DNA of 60,221 bases from Adlercreutzia sp. ZJ473 (lineage in GTDB: Bacteria > Actinomycetota > Coriobacteriia > Coriobacteriales > Eggerthellaceae), in the NCBI RefSeq assembly GCF_013185065.1, contig NZ_JAAVTO010000010.1, forward strand, positions 1 to 60,221, read 5' to 3'. Below are positions 1 to 8,869 of the stretch, piece after piece; position 1 is the first letter of the stretch; every line of letters begins with the position of its first letter. Made by a program: the position numbers and the translations under genes. The notes beneath the pieces were generated by a model. The model saw nothing but the letters and a program-made list of their open reading frames with translations, was not told where the DNA came from and made no database searches.

Positions 1-189
1 GCGCGCGAGCGGACCCGCGTGCGAGCGGGCACGCGAGCGGACCCGCGGCGCCCACGTGCGCCCCGCATCCGCCCGCTGAGCGCGTTCGTAGAGTTTTCAC
101 GCCGACGCTGGACAGCGCGCGCGAGCTCGCGGACAATAGGCGAAGCGTTTTTTCGCGGGCATAACCGCAGCTAAAGCTAAGGAAGCAGC
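1..189. other. Left-edge non-coding stretch upstream of def
   Basis: No convincing gene is seen here. A 16-bp direct repeat occurs at 4-19 and 32-47 (period 28), of the form CGCGAGCGGACCCGCG. It could be the end of an upstream gene cut by the window, but none of the three plus frames gives a recognisable protein. A weak -10-like GACAAT lies near 132, and a purine-rich ribosome site (AAGGAAG) precedes the def start. Confidence 0.4.
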
Positions 190-735
190 ATGTTGAAGAT
201 AGTTGTGTCACCTGACCCCATCCTCGCCACGGTGTGCGAGCCCTGCACGCCGGGCGACAAGTCGCTCGAGCGCCTCGCCAAGCAGATGGCGCACGCCATG
301 TACAAGAACTCCGGCTGCGGCATCGCCGCGCCGCAGGTGGGCGTCACGAAGCGCCTCGTCGTGATCGACGTGGACTACGATCCGGACGTCAAGTCCTCGC
401 AGGAGCCGCTCGTGCTCGTGAACCCCGAGATCGTCGAGCTTCGGGGCGAGCCGGAGACGGCGGGCGAGGGCTGCCTGTCCTGCCCGGGCATCTCCGTGCC
501 CGTCGCGCGCCAGCCCTGGGCGCGCGTGCGCTACTACGATCTCGCCGGCGACCTCTGGGAGATCGAGGGCGACGGCCTGCTCGGCCGCTGCCTGCAGCAC
601 GAGATCGACCACTTGAACGGCCGCACGCTCTTCGAGAGCTGCGACCCCGTGACCCGCATCGAGGCGTTGCGCGCCTACGAGGAGGCGCGCGCCCAGGGCG
701 CCCGCCCCGGCGACACGTCGATCGAGGTGAAGTAG
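190..735 (+). CDS. def: Peptide deformylase
   Basis: Removes the N-formyl group from nascent proteins in the cytoplasm, using a metal-bound water. All three family motifs are visible: GIAAPQVG at residues about 44-51, EGCLS at about 93-97 (the metal-binding Cys) and QHEIDH at about 136-141 (two metal His and the catalytic Glu). The length of 181 aa is normal. Motif 2 reads EGCLSCPG, with Cys where Val is usual. The ATG follows an AAGGAAG ribosome site. It is directly followed by fmt with 1 bp between, the classic def-fmt pair: Fmt adds and Def removes the formyl group. Confidence 0.97.
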   Translation: MLKIVVSPDPILATVCEPCTPGDKSLERLAKQMAHAMYKNSGCGIAAPQVGVTKRLVVIDVDYDPDVKSSQEPLVLVNPEIVELRGEPETAGEGCLSCPGISVPVARQPWARVRYYDLAGDLWEIEGDGLLGRCLQHEIDHLNGRTLFESCDPVTRIEALRAYEEARAQGARPGDTSIEVK

Positions 736-736
736 G

Positions 737-1693
737 TTGCGCATCGTCTTCATGGGCACGCCGCCCTTCGCCGCCACCGTGCTCGAGGAGCTTGCGGCCG
801 CACATGACGTGGTGGGCGTCTACACGCGCCCCGACGCCGTGCGCGGCCGCGGCAAGAAGCTCGTCCCCTCGCCGGTGAAGGAGCTCGCGTGCGCGCTCGG
901 CCTGCCCGTCCTCACGCCGCGCTCGCTGCGCAGCGCCGAGGAGCAGGCCGCCCTCGCCGCCCTCGAGCCCGACGTCATCTGCGTGGCGGCCTACGGCGCC
1001 ATCCTGCCGCGCGAGGTGCTCGACATCCCGCGCCTCGGCTGCCTGAACGTGCACGGCTCGCTCTTGCCGCGCTGGCGCGGCGCCGCCCCCGTCGAGCGCG
1101 CCATCCTGGCGGGCGACGCGGAGGCGGGCGTGTGCATCATGCGCATGGAGGAGGGCCTTGACACGGGCGACTTCTGCGTGAGCCGCCGCATCCCCGTGGG
1201 GGACCTCGGCGCCGAGGCGCTCAGCGACGAGCTGGCGAACCTCGGCGCCCGCGCGCTCATCACGGCGCTCGCGCACGTGGAGGAGGGCGCCGCGCGCTGG
1301 ACCCGCCAGGACGAGGCGCTCGTCACCTACGCGGACAAGATCGCCAAGGGCGAGCTCGACCTGGACCCGGAGGCGGCGGCCGACGTGAACGCGCGGCGCG
1401 TGCAGGCCTCGAGCGCGGCGCACCCGGCGCGCTGCGCCATCGCCGAGCGCGGCGTCACCGTGACGTCGGCGCGGCTCGCGGCGGACGGGGAGCTGCCCGA
1501 GGCGGCGCGCGGCCTCGGCGCGGAAGAGGCTCTCTTCGCGGGCAAGCGCCTCTTTCTGGGCTGCGCCGCCGGCGTGCTCGAGGTGCGCGCCCTCAAGCCG
1601 GACGGGAAGAAGGGCATGGACGCGAAGGCGTTCGCCGCGGGCGTGCCCGCGCTGCGCGAGGGCGATGCGAAGTGGGGGAGGCGCCATGGGTGA
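737..1693 (+). CDS. fmt: Methionyl-tRNA formyltransferase
   Basis: Transfers a formyl group from 10-formyl-tetrahydrofolate to Met-tRNAfMet for translation initiation. The 318-aa length fits the family. The N-terminal MRIVFMGTPPFAATVL matches the Rossmann start of Fmt. The signature NVHGSLLPRWRGAAPVERAI carries the catalytic Asn and His, and GLDTGD downstream carries the catalytic Asp. The C-terminal domain is the tRNA-binding OB-like fold. The start is a TTG one base after the def stop, which implies translational coupling. The stop overlaps the start of rsmB by 8 bp, so def-fmt-rsmB is a likely operon. Confidence 0.96.
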   Translation: MRIVFMGTPPFAATVLEELAAAHDVVGVYTRPDAVRGRGKKLVPSPVKELACALGLPVLTPRSLRSAEEQAALAALEPDVICVAAYGAILPREVLDIPRLGCLNVHGSLLPRWRGAAPVERAILAGDAEAGVCIMRMEEGLDTGDFCVSRRIPVGDLGAEALSDELANLGARALITALAHVEEGAARWTRQDEALVTYADKIAKGELDLDPEAAADVNARRVQASSAAHPARCAIAERGVTVTSARLAADGELPEAARGLGAEEALFAGKRLFLGCAAGVLEVRALKPDGKKGMDAKAFAAGVPALREGDAKWGRRHG

Positions 1694-3143
1694 GCGAGCC
1701 AACAAGAGGAGCTTCACGCAGTCGGGCCGCGGCGGACGCGGGCAGGGCGGCGGCGCCCATCGCGGGCGCGGCGGGGCGAAGGGCGCCTCGCCTGCGCGTA
1801 CCTCGGCGCTCGAGGCCGTGCGCATCCTGCGTGAGCGCGACGCCTTCGCGCAGGACGTCATGGAGAAGACGGTCGACGTGGCGCGCCTGAGCCCCGAGGA
1901 CCGCGCGTTCGCCACGCGCCTCGTGCTCGGCGTGGTGAGCACCAAAGGCGTGCTCGACGAGGTGCTCAACCGCTGCATGCGCACACCGCACGACGTCACG
2001 CCCGACGTGCGCGACGCGCTCCAGATCAGCGTCTACGAGATCCTCTTCCTCGACAAGAGCCCGCACGCCGCCGTCGACCAGGGCGTCGAGCTCGTGCGCG
2101 GCATCGCCCCGCGCGCGGGCGGCGTGGCCAACGCCGTGCTGCGCAAGGTGGCCGCCTCCAAGGCGAGCTTCCCCTTCGGGAACCCCGCCACCGACGCGGC
2201 GGCCTACGCGCGCCTGCATGGCTTCCCCGCCTGGCTCGCCGCGCGCCTCGTGTCCGACCTCGGCGCGCAGGACGCGCACGAGCTCATCAAGGCGTCGAAC
2301 GAGCCGGCGCCGCTGTACGCGGCCGTGTGCGCCGCGAAGGCGACGCCCGAGGTGGAGGACGAGGTCGTGGCCGACCTCGAGGCCGCCTGCGCCGCGCCCG
2401 AGCCCGTGGAGGTCGACGGCGCGCGCGTCGCGGGCTGCTACCGCCTCGCCGACGGGCGCGCCCTGCTCGACGGCCGCGTGAAGCGCCACATCGCCAACGG
2501 GTGCCTGCTCGTAAGCGACGCGGCCTCCCAGGTGGTGGCGAGCCTCGTGCTGCCCGCGGACAAGCCCGCGTCGCTTCTGGAGGTGGGCGCCGGGCGCGGC
2601 ACCAAGACTATCCTCATCCAGAGCAACGCGCAGCGCCGATACGGCGCGCAGGTCGACGGCTACGTAACGATCGACAACCACGGCTTCAAGACCAACCTGC
2701 TCGCCGACCGCGCAAGCGACTACGGCGTGCACCTCGAGGAGGCCCTCACGGGCGACGCCGCGCGGCTTGACGAGGCGGTCGGCGACCGCGCCTTCGACGT
2801 GGTGTTCATCGACGCCCCCTGCTCGGGGCTCGGCACGCTGCGCCGGCACCCCGAGATCCGCTGGCGGCTGCGCCCCGACGTGGTCACCGACCACGCGCGG
2901 CTCGGCCTGAGGCTGCTCGAGAGCGCCGCGGCGCACGTGGCGCCCGGCGGCATGCTCGCGTACGCCACCTGCACGGTGCTTCCCGAGGAGAACGCGCACG
3001 TGGTGGCCAGCTTCCTCAAGGGAGCGTTCGGGGAGGGCTTCGAGCTGGTGCCCGTGCGCGGGCAGGCCGCCTTCGCCACCCGCGTGGCGTCCGGCGGAAC
3101 TGACGGGCACTTCTGCGCCATCATGCGCCGCAAAGCGCTATAA
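1686..3143 (+). CDS. rsmB: 16S rRNA m5C967 methyltransferase RsmB (NusB-like N-domain)
   Basis: S-adenosylmethionine-dependent methyltransferase for 16S rRNA cytosine C5 (RsmB/Sun family). The ATG at 1686 gives 485 aa; in-frame extension upstream would run further into fmt. After a Gly/Arg-rich N-terminal tail comes a NusB-like RNA-binding region (about 35-170). The Rossmann domain then has the SAM motif EVGAGRGTKT, the motif IV loop DAPCSGLGTLRRHPEIRW (with the Cys that releases product) and the catalytic TC in YATCTVLPEEN. It overlaps fmt and probably shares its transcript. RsmF is an alternative family member, but the NusB-like domain favours RsmB. Confidence 0.92.
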   Translation: MGERANKRSFTQSGRGGRGQGGGAHRGRGGAKGASPARTSALEAVRILRERDAFAQDVMEKTVDVARLSPEDRAFATRLVLGVVSTKGVLDEVLNRCMRTPHDVTPDVRDALQISVYEILFLDKSPHAAVDQGVELVRGIAPRAGGVANAVLRKVAASKASFPFGNPATDAAAYARLHGFPAWLAARLVSDLGAQDAHELIKASNEPAPLYAAVCAAKATPEVEDEVVADLEAACAAPEPVEVDGARVAGCYRLADGRALLDGRVKRHIANGCLLVSDAASQVVASLVLPADKPASLLEVGAGRGTKTILIQSNAQRRYGAQVDGYVTIDNHGFKTNLLADRASDYGVHLEEALTGDAARLDEAVGDRAFDVVFIDAPCSGLGTLRRHPEIRWRLRPDVVTDHARLGLRLLESAAAHVAPGGMLAYATCTVLPEENAHVVASFLKGAFGEGFELVPVRGQAAFATRVASGGTDGHFCAIMRRKAL

Positions 3144-3188
3144 TACGCTCTCAATTGGCCCACGACGAGACGTGAAGGAGGATAGATC

Positions 3189-3773
3189 GTGGAACCGAAC
3201 ATCAAAGAGGTGGCAAATCGCATTCGCGCGCTGCGTGAGGACATGGACCTGTCGATGCAGGAGATGGCTGACGCCACGGGGCGCTCGGTGGCCGAGTACG
3301 CCGCGCAGGAGTCGGGCGAGCACGACCTGTCCTTCACCTTCCTCTACAAGTGCGCCGAGAAGTTCGGCGTCGACGTGATCGAGATACTCACCGGCGAGAA
3401 CCCGCACCTGACGGGCTACTCGCTCACGCGCGCGCATGACGGGCTGTCCATCAAGCGCCGCGCCGGCTTCGAGTACCTGCACAAGGCGCCGCACTTCCGC
3501 CACAAGCTCGCCGAGCCCTTCCTGGTAACGGCGCCCTACCTCGAGGAGGAGCAGGGCGTGCCCATCCACCTGTCGCGCCATGAGGGGCAGGAGATCGACT
3601 TCATCATCTCGGGCAAGATGCGCTTCGCCTACGAGGAGCACGTCGAGGAGCTCGAGGCGGGCGACATGCTCATGTACGACTCCGGCCGCGGCCACGGCAT
3701 GATCGCCGTCGGCGGCGAGCCGTGCGTCTTCCTGGCCATTGTTCTCAAGCCTCACGAGGACAAGATTATCTAG
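3189..3773 (+). CDS. XRE-family transcriptional regulator with C-terminal cupin (copy 1)
   Basis: A DNA-binding helix-turn-helix of the XRE type occupies residues about 5-65 (IRALREDMDLSMQEMADATG...). A cupin barrel follows in about 110-190 (RHEGQEIDFIISGKMRFAY, GDMLMYDSGRGHGM), a likely small-ligand sensor. The GTG start lies 6-7 bases after a strong GAAGGAGG ribosome site; total 194 aa. It lies just upstream of an acyl-CoA synthetase and has a paralogue at 9399 with the same neighbour. Regulation of these synthetases, perhaps in response to their substrate, is inference. Confidence 0.9.
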   Translation: MEPNIKEVANRIRALREDMDLSMQEMADATGRSVAEYAAQESGEHDLSFTFLYKCAEKFGVDVIEILTGENPHLTGYSLTRAHDGLSIKRRAGFEYLHKAPHFRHKLAEPFLVTAPYLEEEQGVPIHLSRHEGQEIDFIISGKMRFAYEEHVEELEAGDMLMYDSGRGHGMIAVGGEPCVFLAIVLKPHEDKII

Positions 3774-3799
3774 GCGCTGCGCAGACGCGCCAGCGCCTA
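3771..3799 (+). terminator. Hairpin after the XRE-cupin stop codon
   Basis: A perfect 9-bp stem TAGGCGCTG / CAGCGCCTA with an 11-base loop starts at the stop codon itself. No U-tract follows, so it may act as a partial terminator or as an mRNA-stabilising structure between the regulator gene and the synthetase gene. Confidence 0.4.
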
Positions 3800-3870
3800 A
3801 CAAATGCCGTCTTGTTCGCTTCGCGCAGCGACGTAAGGCCGCTGCGCCCTGATCGCTGAGGAATACTACC

Positions 3871-5655
3871 ATGAGAAACATCAACCTTCGCTACGTGAGC
3901 GAGTCCTACGACGAGAAGGGCCTGCTCACCTCCTTCGACGTACACTACCCCGAGGACTTCAACTTCGGCTACGACGTGGTCGACGACATCGCCGTCGCCG
4001 ACCCCGACCGGCGCGCCATGGTGTGGTGCAACCCCGAGGGCGAGCAGCACACCTTCACCTTCGCCGACATGAAGACGTGGTCGGACAAGACGGCGAACTA
4101 CCTGGCGAGCCTCGGCATCGGGCGGGGGGACTACGTGATGGTCATCCTGCGCCGCCACTACCAGTTCTGGTTCGTGGCCACCGCGCTCGCCAAGCTCGGC
4201 GCCGTCATGGTGCCCGCCACCTTCATGCTCAAGGAGCACGACCTCACCTACCGCGTGAACGGCGCGGACATCAAGGCCGTCATCTGCACGAACGCCGGCG
4301 ACATCGCGAACGTGGTGGACGCCGTGGCCGACGAGTGCCCCAGCCTCGTGACGCGCGTCCTGGTGAACTCGCCGGGCGCGGGCCTCACCCCGCGCGACGA
4401 GGCGGGCAACCTCCAGGTGGCGGAAGGCGAGCTCGTGGGAAGCGCCCTGTCGGGCGAGGAGGGCGTCTGCGCCGCGCCCGTCGAGCGCGCGGGGTGGCAC
4501 GACTTCAACACCGGCGTGCGCGCGGCCTCGGCTGACTTCGCCCGCCGCGAGACGCGCGCGGCCGACCCCATGCTCATGTACTTCTCGAGCGGCACGTCGG
4601 GCAACCCCAAGATGGTGCTGCATGACAGCGGATACGCGATCGGGCACTTGATCACGGCGAAGCACTGGCACAACGTGCGCCCGGACGGCATCCACTTCAC
4701 CATCGCCGACACGGGCTGGGGCAAGGCCGTGTGGGGCAAGTACTACGGCCAGTGGCTCATGGAGGCGTGCGTGTTCACGTACGACTTCGACCGCTTCCAC
4801 CCCGCCGAGATCCTCTCGCTCGTGGGCAAGTACCACATCACCACGCTGTGCTGCCCGCCGACCATGTACCGCCTCATGATGCAGGAGGACATCGACGCGT
4901 TCGACCTGAGCACGCTCGAGTACTCCACCACGGCGGGCGAGGCGCTCAACCCCGATCTGTTCGACTTCTGGAAGGAGCACACGGGGCTCACCATCTACGA
5001 GGGCTTCGGCCAGACCGAGACGCCGCTCACCATCGCGAACCTCACGAACTCCACGCCGCGCGCGGGCTCGATGGGCAAGCCCGTGCCGCTGTACCGCGTG
5101 GCCATCCTGCGCGAGGACGGCACGGAGTGCAGCGTGGGCGAGACGGGCGAGATCTGCATCAACATCGACCCGCACCCGGCGGGCATCATGATGGAGTACT
5201 ACCGCGACCCGGCCAAGACCGCCGCTGCGATGCACGACGGCTGGTACCACACCGGCGACACCGCGTGGGCCGACGAGGACGGCTACTACTGGTACGTGGG
5301 CCGCAACGACGACGTCATCAAGTCGAGCGGCTACCGCATCGGCCCCTTCGAGATCGAGAGCGTCATGCTCGAGCACGACGCCGTGCGCGAGTGCGCCGTC
5401 ACGGGCGTGCCCGACGAGGTGCGCGGCAAGGCCGTGAAGGCCACCGTGGTCCTCGCCGAGGGGTTCGCGCCGTCAGAGGCGCTCACGCGCGAGCTGCAGA
5501 AGTGGGTGAAGAACAAGACGGCGCCGTACAAGTACCCGCGCATCGTGGAGTACGTGGACGAGCTGCCGCGCACCGTCAACGGGAAGATCCGCCGCGTGGC
5601 CATCCGCGAGGCGGACGAGGCCGCGGGCAAGGCGACCCCCGAGGGGCTGGTGTAG
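3871..5655 (+). CDS. AMP-forming acyl-CoA synthetase (acetyl-CoA synthetase-like), copy 1
   Basis: Activates a carboxylic acid with ATP and CoA via an acyl-adenylate (ANL superfamily); 594 aa. The phosphate-binding loop is YFSSGTSGNPKM (about residue 236). The adenylation motif EGFGQTETP, the hinge region TGDTAWADEDGYYWYVGRNDDVIKSSGYRIGPFEIE and the catalytic-lysine region RTVNGKIRR are all visible. Substrate cannot be told from sequence alone; short or branched acids are plausible next to a 2-oxoacid oxidoreductase. The N-terminal FNFGYDVVDD is shared with the second copy at 10147. The ATG follows TGAGGAA. Confidence 0.9.
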   Translation: MRNINLRYVSESYDEKGLLTSFDVHYPEDFNFGYDVVDDIAVADPDRRAMVWCNPEGEQHTFTFADMKTWSDKTANYLASLGIGRGDYVMVILRRHYQFWFVATALAKLGAVMVPATFMLKEHDLTYRVNGADIKAVICTNAGDIANVVDAVADECPSLVTRVLVNSPGAGLTPRDEAGNLQVAEGELVGSALSGEEGVCAAPVERAGWHDFNTGVRAASADFARRETRAADPMLMYFSSGTSGNPKMVLHDSGYAIGHLITAKHWHNVRPDGIHFTIADTGWGKAVWGKYYGQWLMEACVFTYDFDRFHPAEILSLVGKYHITTLCCPPTMYRLMMQEDIDAFDLSTLEYSTTAGEALNPDLFDFWKEHTGLTIYEGFGQTETPLTIANLTNSTPRAGSMGKPVPLYRVAILREDGTECSVGETGEICINIDPHPAGIMMEYYRDPAKTAAAMHDGWYHTGDTAWADEDGYYWYVGRNDDVIKSSGYRIGPFEIESVMLEHDAVRECAVTGVPDEVRGKAVKATVVLAEGFAPSEALTRELQKWVKNKTAPYKYPRIVEYVDELPRTVNGKIRRVAIREADEAAGKATPEGLV

Positions 5656-5656
5656 C

Positions 5657-6646
5657 ATGGGCGCGGACGCCTGCGCCTCTGCCTGCGCCTCTGCCTGCGC
5701 CGCGGGCGCGGAGCGCGCCGGCGGCGTGCCCTTCGCGCTCGCCCCGGTGAACGTGGTGGCGGGCCACTACGGCGTGGGCAAGACGAACCTCGCGATCAAC
5801 CTGGCGATCGACGCCGCGCGGGCGGGGCATGACGTCACGCTCGTCGACCTCGACGTGGTGAACCCGTACTTCCGCTCGACCGAGTACCGCGGCGTGCTCG
5901 AGGAGGCGGGCGTCGACGTGGTGGCGCCCGTGTTCGCCGAGGCGGGGTCGAGCCTCGACGTGCCGTCCCTCACGGGCGCCGTCGTCCCCGCCGTCGAGCG
6001 CGCCTACGCCGACGCTGCTTTTGAGGATGCAGGGGGCGCCGCGGAGGGGCGGACGCGGAGCAGAGCTCAGTCGCTCGGACAGTCCTGCTCGCACGGAAGC
6101 GCCGCAGGCGCTTCCGGCTCGTGCGGAACTCGCTTGGTGAGCACCGCACCGCGTCCGCCCCTCCACCCCCAAGTCTCTGCGCCGTGCCGGGGCGGCGGAC
6201 GCGCCCGCATCGACGCCGCGCCGTCGCCCCGCACCGTCGTCATCATCGACGCGGGCGGCGACGACGCGGGCGCCATGGCGCTCGGCCGCTTCGCGCGCCA
6301 CGTGGCGGCGGGCCCCTACGCGCTGATCTACGTGGTGAACCGCTTCCGCAACCTGACGCAGGAGCCCGACGAGGCCCTCGAGGTGCTCGCCGAGATCGAG
6401 CGCGCGGCGCGCCTGCGCGCCACCGGCGCCGTGAGCAACGCGCACCTCAAGGCCGACACCACCGGCGAGGTGGTAGCGCGCGGCGCGGCGTTCGCGCAAG
6501 CGGTCGCCGACGCCGCAGGGCTTCCGCTCCTGTGCGTTACGGCGCCAAAAACGCTCACTCAGCCAGAATCCGACGAACTGTCATCGTTGCGAGGCGCCTT
6601 CAACCTGTATCCTGTTGAGCTGCGTGTGAAGACGCCCTGGGAATGA
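5657..6646 (+). CDS. P-loop ATPase/nucleotide-binding protein carrying an internal repeat element
   Basis: The N-terminal part has a Walker A motif in GHYGVGKTNLAINLA (about residues 35-50) and LVDLDVVNPYF, as in ParA/MinD-like or CobQ/CbiA-type ATPases. The C-terminal part resumes with VVIIDAGGDDAGAMALGRFA. Between them, about residues 120-195 are a low-complexity Ser/Gly/Ala/Arg stretch encoded by repeat copy 1 (6043-6164) and its flanks. The reading frame stays open through the element, so the protein may be made with an inserted linker or may be inactivated. The start is 1 bp after the synthetase stop. Its exact role is unknown. Confidence 0.75.
   Translation: MGADACASACASACAAGAERAGGVPFALAPVNVVAGHYGVGKTNLAINLAIDAARAGHDVTLVDLDVVNPYFRSTEYRGVLEEAGVDVVAPVFAEAGSSLDVPSLTGAVVPAVERAYADAAFEDAGGAAEGRTRSRAQSLGQSCSHGSAAGASGSCGTRLVSTAPRPPLHPQVSAPCRGGGRARIDAAPSPRTVVIIDAGGDDAGAMALGRFARHVAAGPYALIYVVNRFRNLTQEPDEALEVLAEIERAARLRATGAVSNAHLKADTTGEVVARGAAFAQAVADAAGLPLLCVTAPKTLTQPESDELSSLRGAFNLYPVELRVKTPWE
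6043..6164 (+). repeat. Dispersed structured repeat, copy 1 (inside the P-loop ATPase gene)
   Basis: The outer stem is a perfect 16-bp inverted repeat (6043-6058 with 6149-6164, GGAGGGGCGGACGCGG and its complement). Inside lie the shared core (GCTCA at 6065-6069 pairing with TGAGC at 6138-6142) and an inner hairpin GGAAGCGCC-GCA-GGCGCTTCC (6095-6115). The core is almost identical to copies at 36268 and 46002, while the outer stem sequence is specific to this copy. It lies within an open reading frame and keeps the frame open. Confidence 0.85.
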
Positions 6647-6667
6647 GGGCGCAGCATAGGTTAACCT

Positions 6668-6704
6668 CGCAGGGGTCGTCGTCTTCGGACGTTCGACCCC
6701 TGCG
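6668..6704 (+). terminator. Stem-loop between the ATPase gene and the ferredoxin gene
   Basis: An 11-bp stem CGCAGGGGTCG / CGACCCCTGCG closes a second short stem (CGTC-TTCG-GACG) capped by a TTCG tetraloop. GCTTT follows. It could terminate the upstream transcript, or be a leader structure of the oxidoreductase operon. A palindrome GGTTAACC lies just before it at 6659-6666. Confidence 0.5.
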
Positions 6705-6728
6705 CTTTAGCAAAGAAAGAGGTAAATC

Positions 6729-6935
6729 ATGGCACGAATCATCGTGGACGAGGGCTTCTGCAAGGGCTGCGGCCTGTGCGTTGACGCCTGCCCGGTCCAC
6801 ATCATCGAGCTCGACCCGGCGCGCATCACGCCGAAGGGCTATCATCCGGCCCATTGCACGGACGAGGGAGCATGCACGGGCTGCACGTCCTGCGCGCTCA
6901 TGTGCCCCGACGTGGCCATCACGGTGGAAAGGTAG
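6729..6935 (+). CDS. 2x[4Fe-4S] ferredoxin subunit of 2-oxoacid:ferredoxin oxidoreductase (delta)
   Basis: Small electron-transfer subunit (68 aa). It has two CxxCxxCxxxC clusters: CKGCGLCVDACP and CTGCTSCALMCP. Together they carry two [4Fe-4S] centres that pass electrons from the TPP-bound intermediate to ferredoxin. It is the first gene of a four-gene set (delta, alpha, beta, gamma), the order common in VorDBAC/KorDABC-type enzymes. The ATG follows AGAAAGAGG. The gap to the alpha gene is 6 bp. Confidence 0.93.
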   Translation: MARIIVDEGFCKGCGLCVDACPVHIIELDPARITPKGYHPAHCTDEGACTGCTSCALMCPDVAITVER

Positions 6936-6941
6936 GTTGAG

Positions 6942-8012
6942 GTGGCAGAGAAAGTTCTCATGAAGGGCAACGAGGCCCTTGCGGAAAGCGCCATGCGCGC
7001 GGGATGCCGCTTCTTCTTCGGCTATCCCATCACGCCGCAGACCGAGCTCGCGGCGTACATGTCCAAGCGCATGCCGAAGGTGGGGGGCACCTACCTGCAG
7101 GCCGAGAGCGAGGTGGCGGCCATCAACATGGTCTACGGCGCCGCGGCTGCCGGCGCGCGCGTGATGACGTCGTCCTCGAGCCCGGGCGTCTCGCTCAAGG
7201 GCGAGGGCGTGTCCTACATGGCGGGCGCCGACCTGCCGGGCGTCATCATCAACATCCAGCGCGGCGGCCCGGGCCTCGGCGGCATCCAGCCCTCGCAGTC
7301 CGACTACTGGCAGGCCACGCGCGCGCTCGGCCACGGCGACTTCCACATCGTGGTGTACGCGCCCTCGACCGTGCAGGAGATGGCCGACCTGGCTTACAGC
7401 GCCTTCGACGTGGCCGACAAGTACCGCACGCCCGTGATGATCCTCGGCGACGGCATGCTCGGCCAGATGATGGAGCCCGTGGTGCTGCCCGAGCCCATCG
7501 ACCCGGCGACGCTGCCCGAGAAGCCCTGGGCGACCACCGGGCATGCGCACCAGCGCCCGCACAACGTGATCAACTCGCTGTACCTCACCGCCGACGAGCT
7601 CGAGAAGCTCAACTTCGAGCGCTACGAGCGCTACGCGGTGATCGAGCGCGACGAGCAGCGCGCGGAGACCTACCTGACCGAGGACGCCGACGTGGTGGTC
7701 GTCGCCTTCGGCGCGGCGAGCCGCGTGGCGCGCAGCGCCGTGAACGCCGCCCGCGAGCGCGGCGTGAAGGCGGGGCTCCTGCGCCCGGTGACGCTGTGGC
7801 CGTTCCCCAAGCGCGCCCTCGAGGAGACGATCCCCACCGCCAAGGCATACTTGAGCGTCGAGATGAACATGGGCCAGATGGTCGACGACGTGCGCCTGGC
7901 CGTCAGCGGGCGGGCGCCGGTTGACTTCTACGGCCGCACGGGCGGCGTGATCCCCACGCCTGACGAGGTACTGGAGCGCATCTGCGCGCTGAGCGAGAAG
8001 GTCGGTGAGTAA
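6942..8012 (+). CDS. vorB: 2-oxoacid:ferredoxin oxidoreductase alpha subunit (VorB/KorA type)
   Basis: Oxidatively decarboxylates a 2-oxoacid to acyl-CoA and CO2 with reduced ferredoxin. The 356-aa protein opens with [32 protein letters not shown], typical of the pyrimidine-binding alpha domain. [19 protein letters not shown] carries the Glu of that domain, and [15 protein letters not shown] is the C-terminal domain signature. The overall pattern is closest to the 3-methyl-2-oxobutanoate (VorB) type from memory of the family, but 2-oxoglutarate specificity cannot be excluded. The GTG start at 6942 follows GGTTGAGG. The alpha and beta genes are 2 bp apart. Confidence 0.9.
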   Translation: MAEKVLMKGNEALAESAMRAGCRFFFGYPITPQTELAAYMSKRMPKVGGTYLQAESEVAAINMVYGAAAAGARVMTSSSSPGVSLKGEGVSYMAGADLPGVIINIQRGGPGLGGIQPSQSDYWQATRALGHGDFHIVVYAPSTVQEMADLAYSAFDVADKYRTPVMILGDGMLGQMMEPVVLPEPIDPATLPEKPWATTGHAHQRPHNVINSLYLTADELEKLNFERYERYAVIERDEQRAETYLTEDADVVVVAFGAASRVARSAVNAARERGVKAGLLRPVTLWPFPKRALEETIPTAKAYLSVEMNMGQMVDDVRLAVSGRAPVDFYGRTGGVIPTPDEVLERICALSEKVGE

Positions 8013-8014
8013 GC

Positions 8015-8869
8015 ATGACCGAGGAAAAGAAGGAAGCGAAGGTCGTCTTCGAGCGCCCGCACGCGCTGCTTCCCGTGGTGACGAACTACTGCCCGGGCTG
8101 CGCGCACGGCATCGTGCAGCGCCTGGTGGCCGAGACCCTCGACGAGCTTGACGTCGAGGGGCGCACGGTCGGCATCGCGCCGGTGGGCTGCTCGGTCATG
8201 GCGTACGACTTCTACGGCTGCGACATGATCGAGGCTGCGCACGGGCGCGCCCCGGCGGTGGCCACCGCCGTGAAGCGCGTTCATCCTGGCAACGTGGTGT
8301 TCGCCTACCAGGGCGACGGTGACTTGGCCTCCATCGGCATGGCCGAGACGGTGCACGCGGCCACGCGCGGCGAGAACATCACCATCATCTTCATCAACAA
8401 CGCCATCTACGGCATGACGGGCGGCCAGATGGCCCCCACGTCGCTGCCGAACCAGGTGACGCAGACCTCGCCCTACGGCCGCGACGTGGCCACGGCGGGC
8501 TATCCCGTGCGCGTGTGCGAGCTTCTGAGCTCGCTCGACGGCGTGGCGTACCTCGAGCGCGTGACCGTGGACACGCCGAAGAACGTGCGCAAGGCCAAGC
8601 GCGCGATCAAGAAGGCGTTCCAGACGCAGGTCGAGGGTCGCGGCTACTCGCTCGTCGAGGTGGTCTCCACCTGCCCCACGAACTGGGGCATGACGCCGCA
8701 GGACGCGTTTGCGTGGATGCGCGAGAACATGCTGCCGTACTACCCGCTCGGCGTCTACAAGGACGTGGTGGCCGACGGCTTCGCGAACGCCGCCGAGGCC
8801 GCCGCGGCCCGCAGCGCCGCATGTCCCATCGCACACCCCGAGGCGATGGCGGAAGGAGGTGCGCGGTGA
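8015..8869 (+). CDS. 2-oxoacid:ferredoxin oxidoreductase beta subunit (TPP-binding)
   Basis: The 284-aa beta chain binds thiamine diphosphate and a proximal Fe-S cluster. NYCPGCAHGIVQRL holds the CPGCxH motif. YQGDGDLASIGMAETVHAATRGENITIIFINNAIYGMTGGQ holds the GDGD...NN TPP motif (residues about 100-142). The ATG at 8015 comes immediately after the alpha stop. The last codons overlap the gamma start (GTGA at 8866-8869), so beta and gamma are translationally coupled. Works with the flanking subunits in the cytoplasm. Confidence 0.94.
   Translation: MTEEKKEAKVVFERPHALLPVVTNYCPGCAHGIVQRLVAETLDELDVEGRTVGIAPVGCSVMAYDFYGCDMIEAAHGRAPAVATAVKRVHPGNVVFAYQGDGDLASIGMAETVHAATRGENITIIFINNAIYGMTGGQMAPTSLPNQVTQTSPYGRDVATAGYPVRVCELLSSLDGVAYLERVTVDTPKNVRKAKRAIKKAFQTQVEGRGYSLVEVVSTCPTNWGMTPQDAFAWMRENMLPYYPLGVYKDVVADGFANAAEAAAARSAACPIAHPEAMAEGGAR

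Noticed and set aside
4-47. Tandem-like GCGAGCGGACCCGCG repeat as a CRISPR or attachment site
   Set aside because: Only two units, no regular spacers and at the window edge; no cas genes in the window.
389-1999. Very long minus-strand open frames opposite def/fmt, and similar long frames opposite most genes
   Set aside because: Shadow frames caused by high GC content; they show repetitive Arg/Ala/His composition, no ribosome sites and no recognisable domains.
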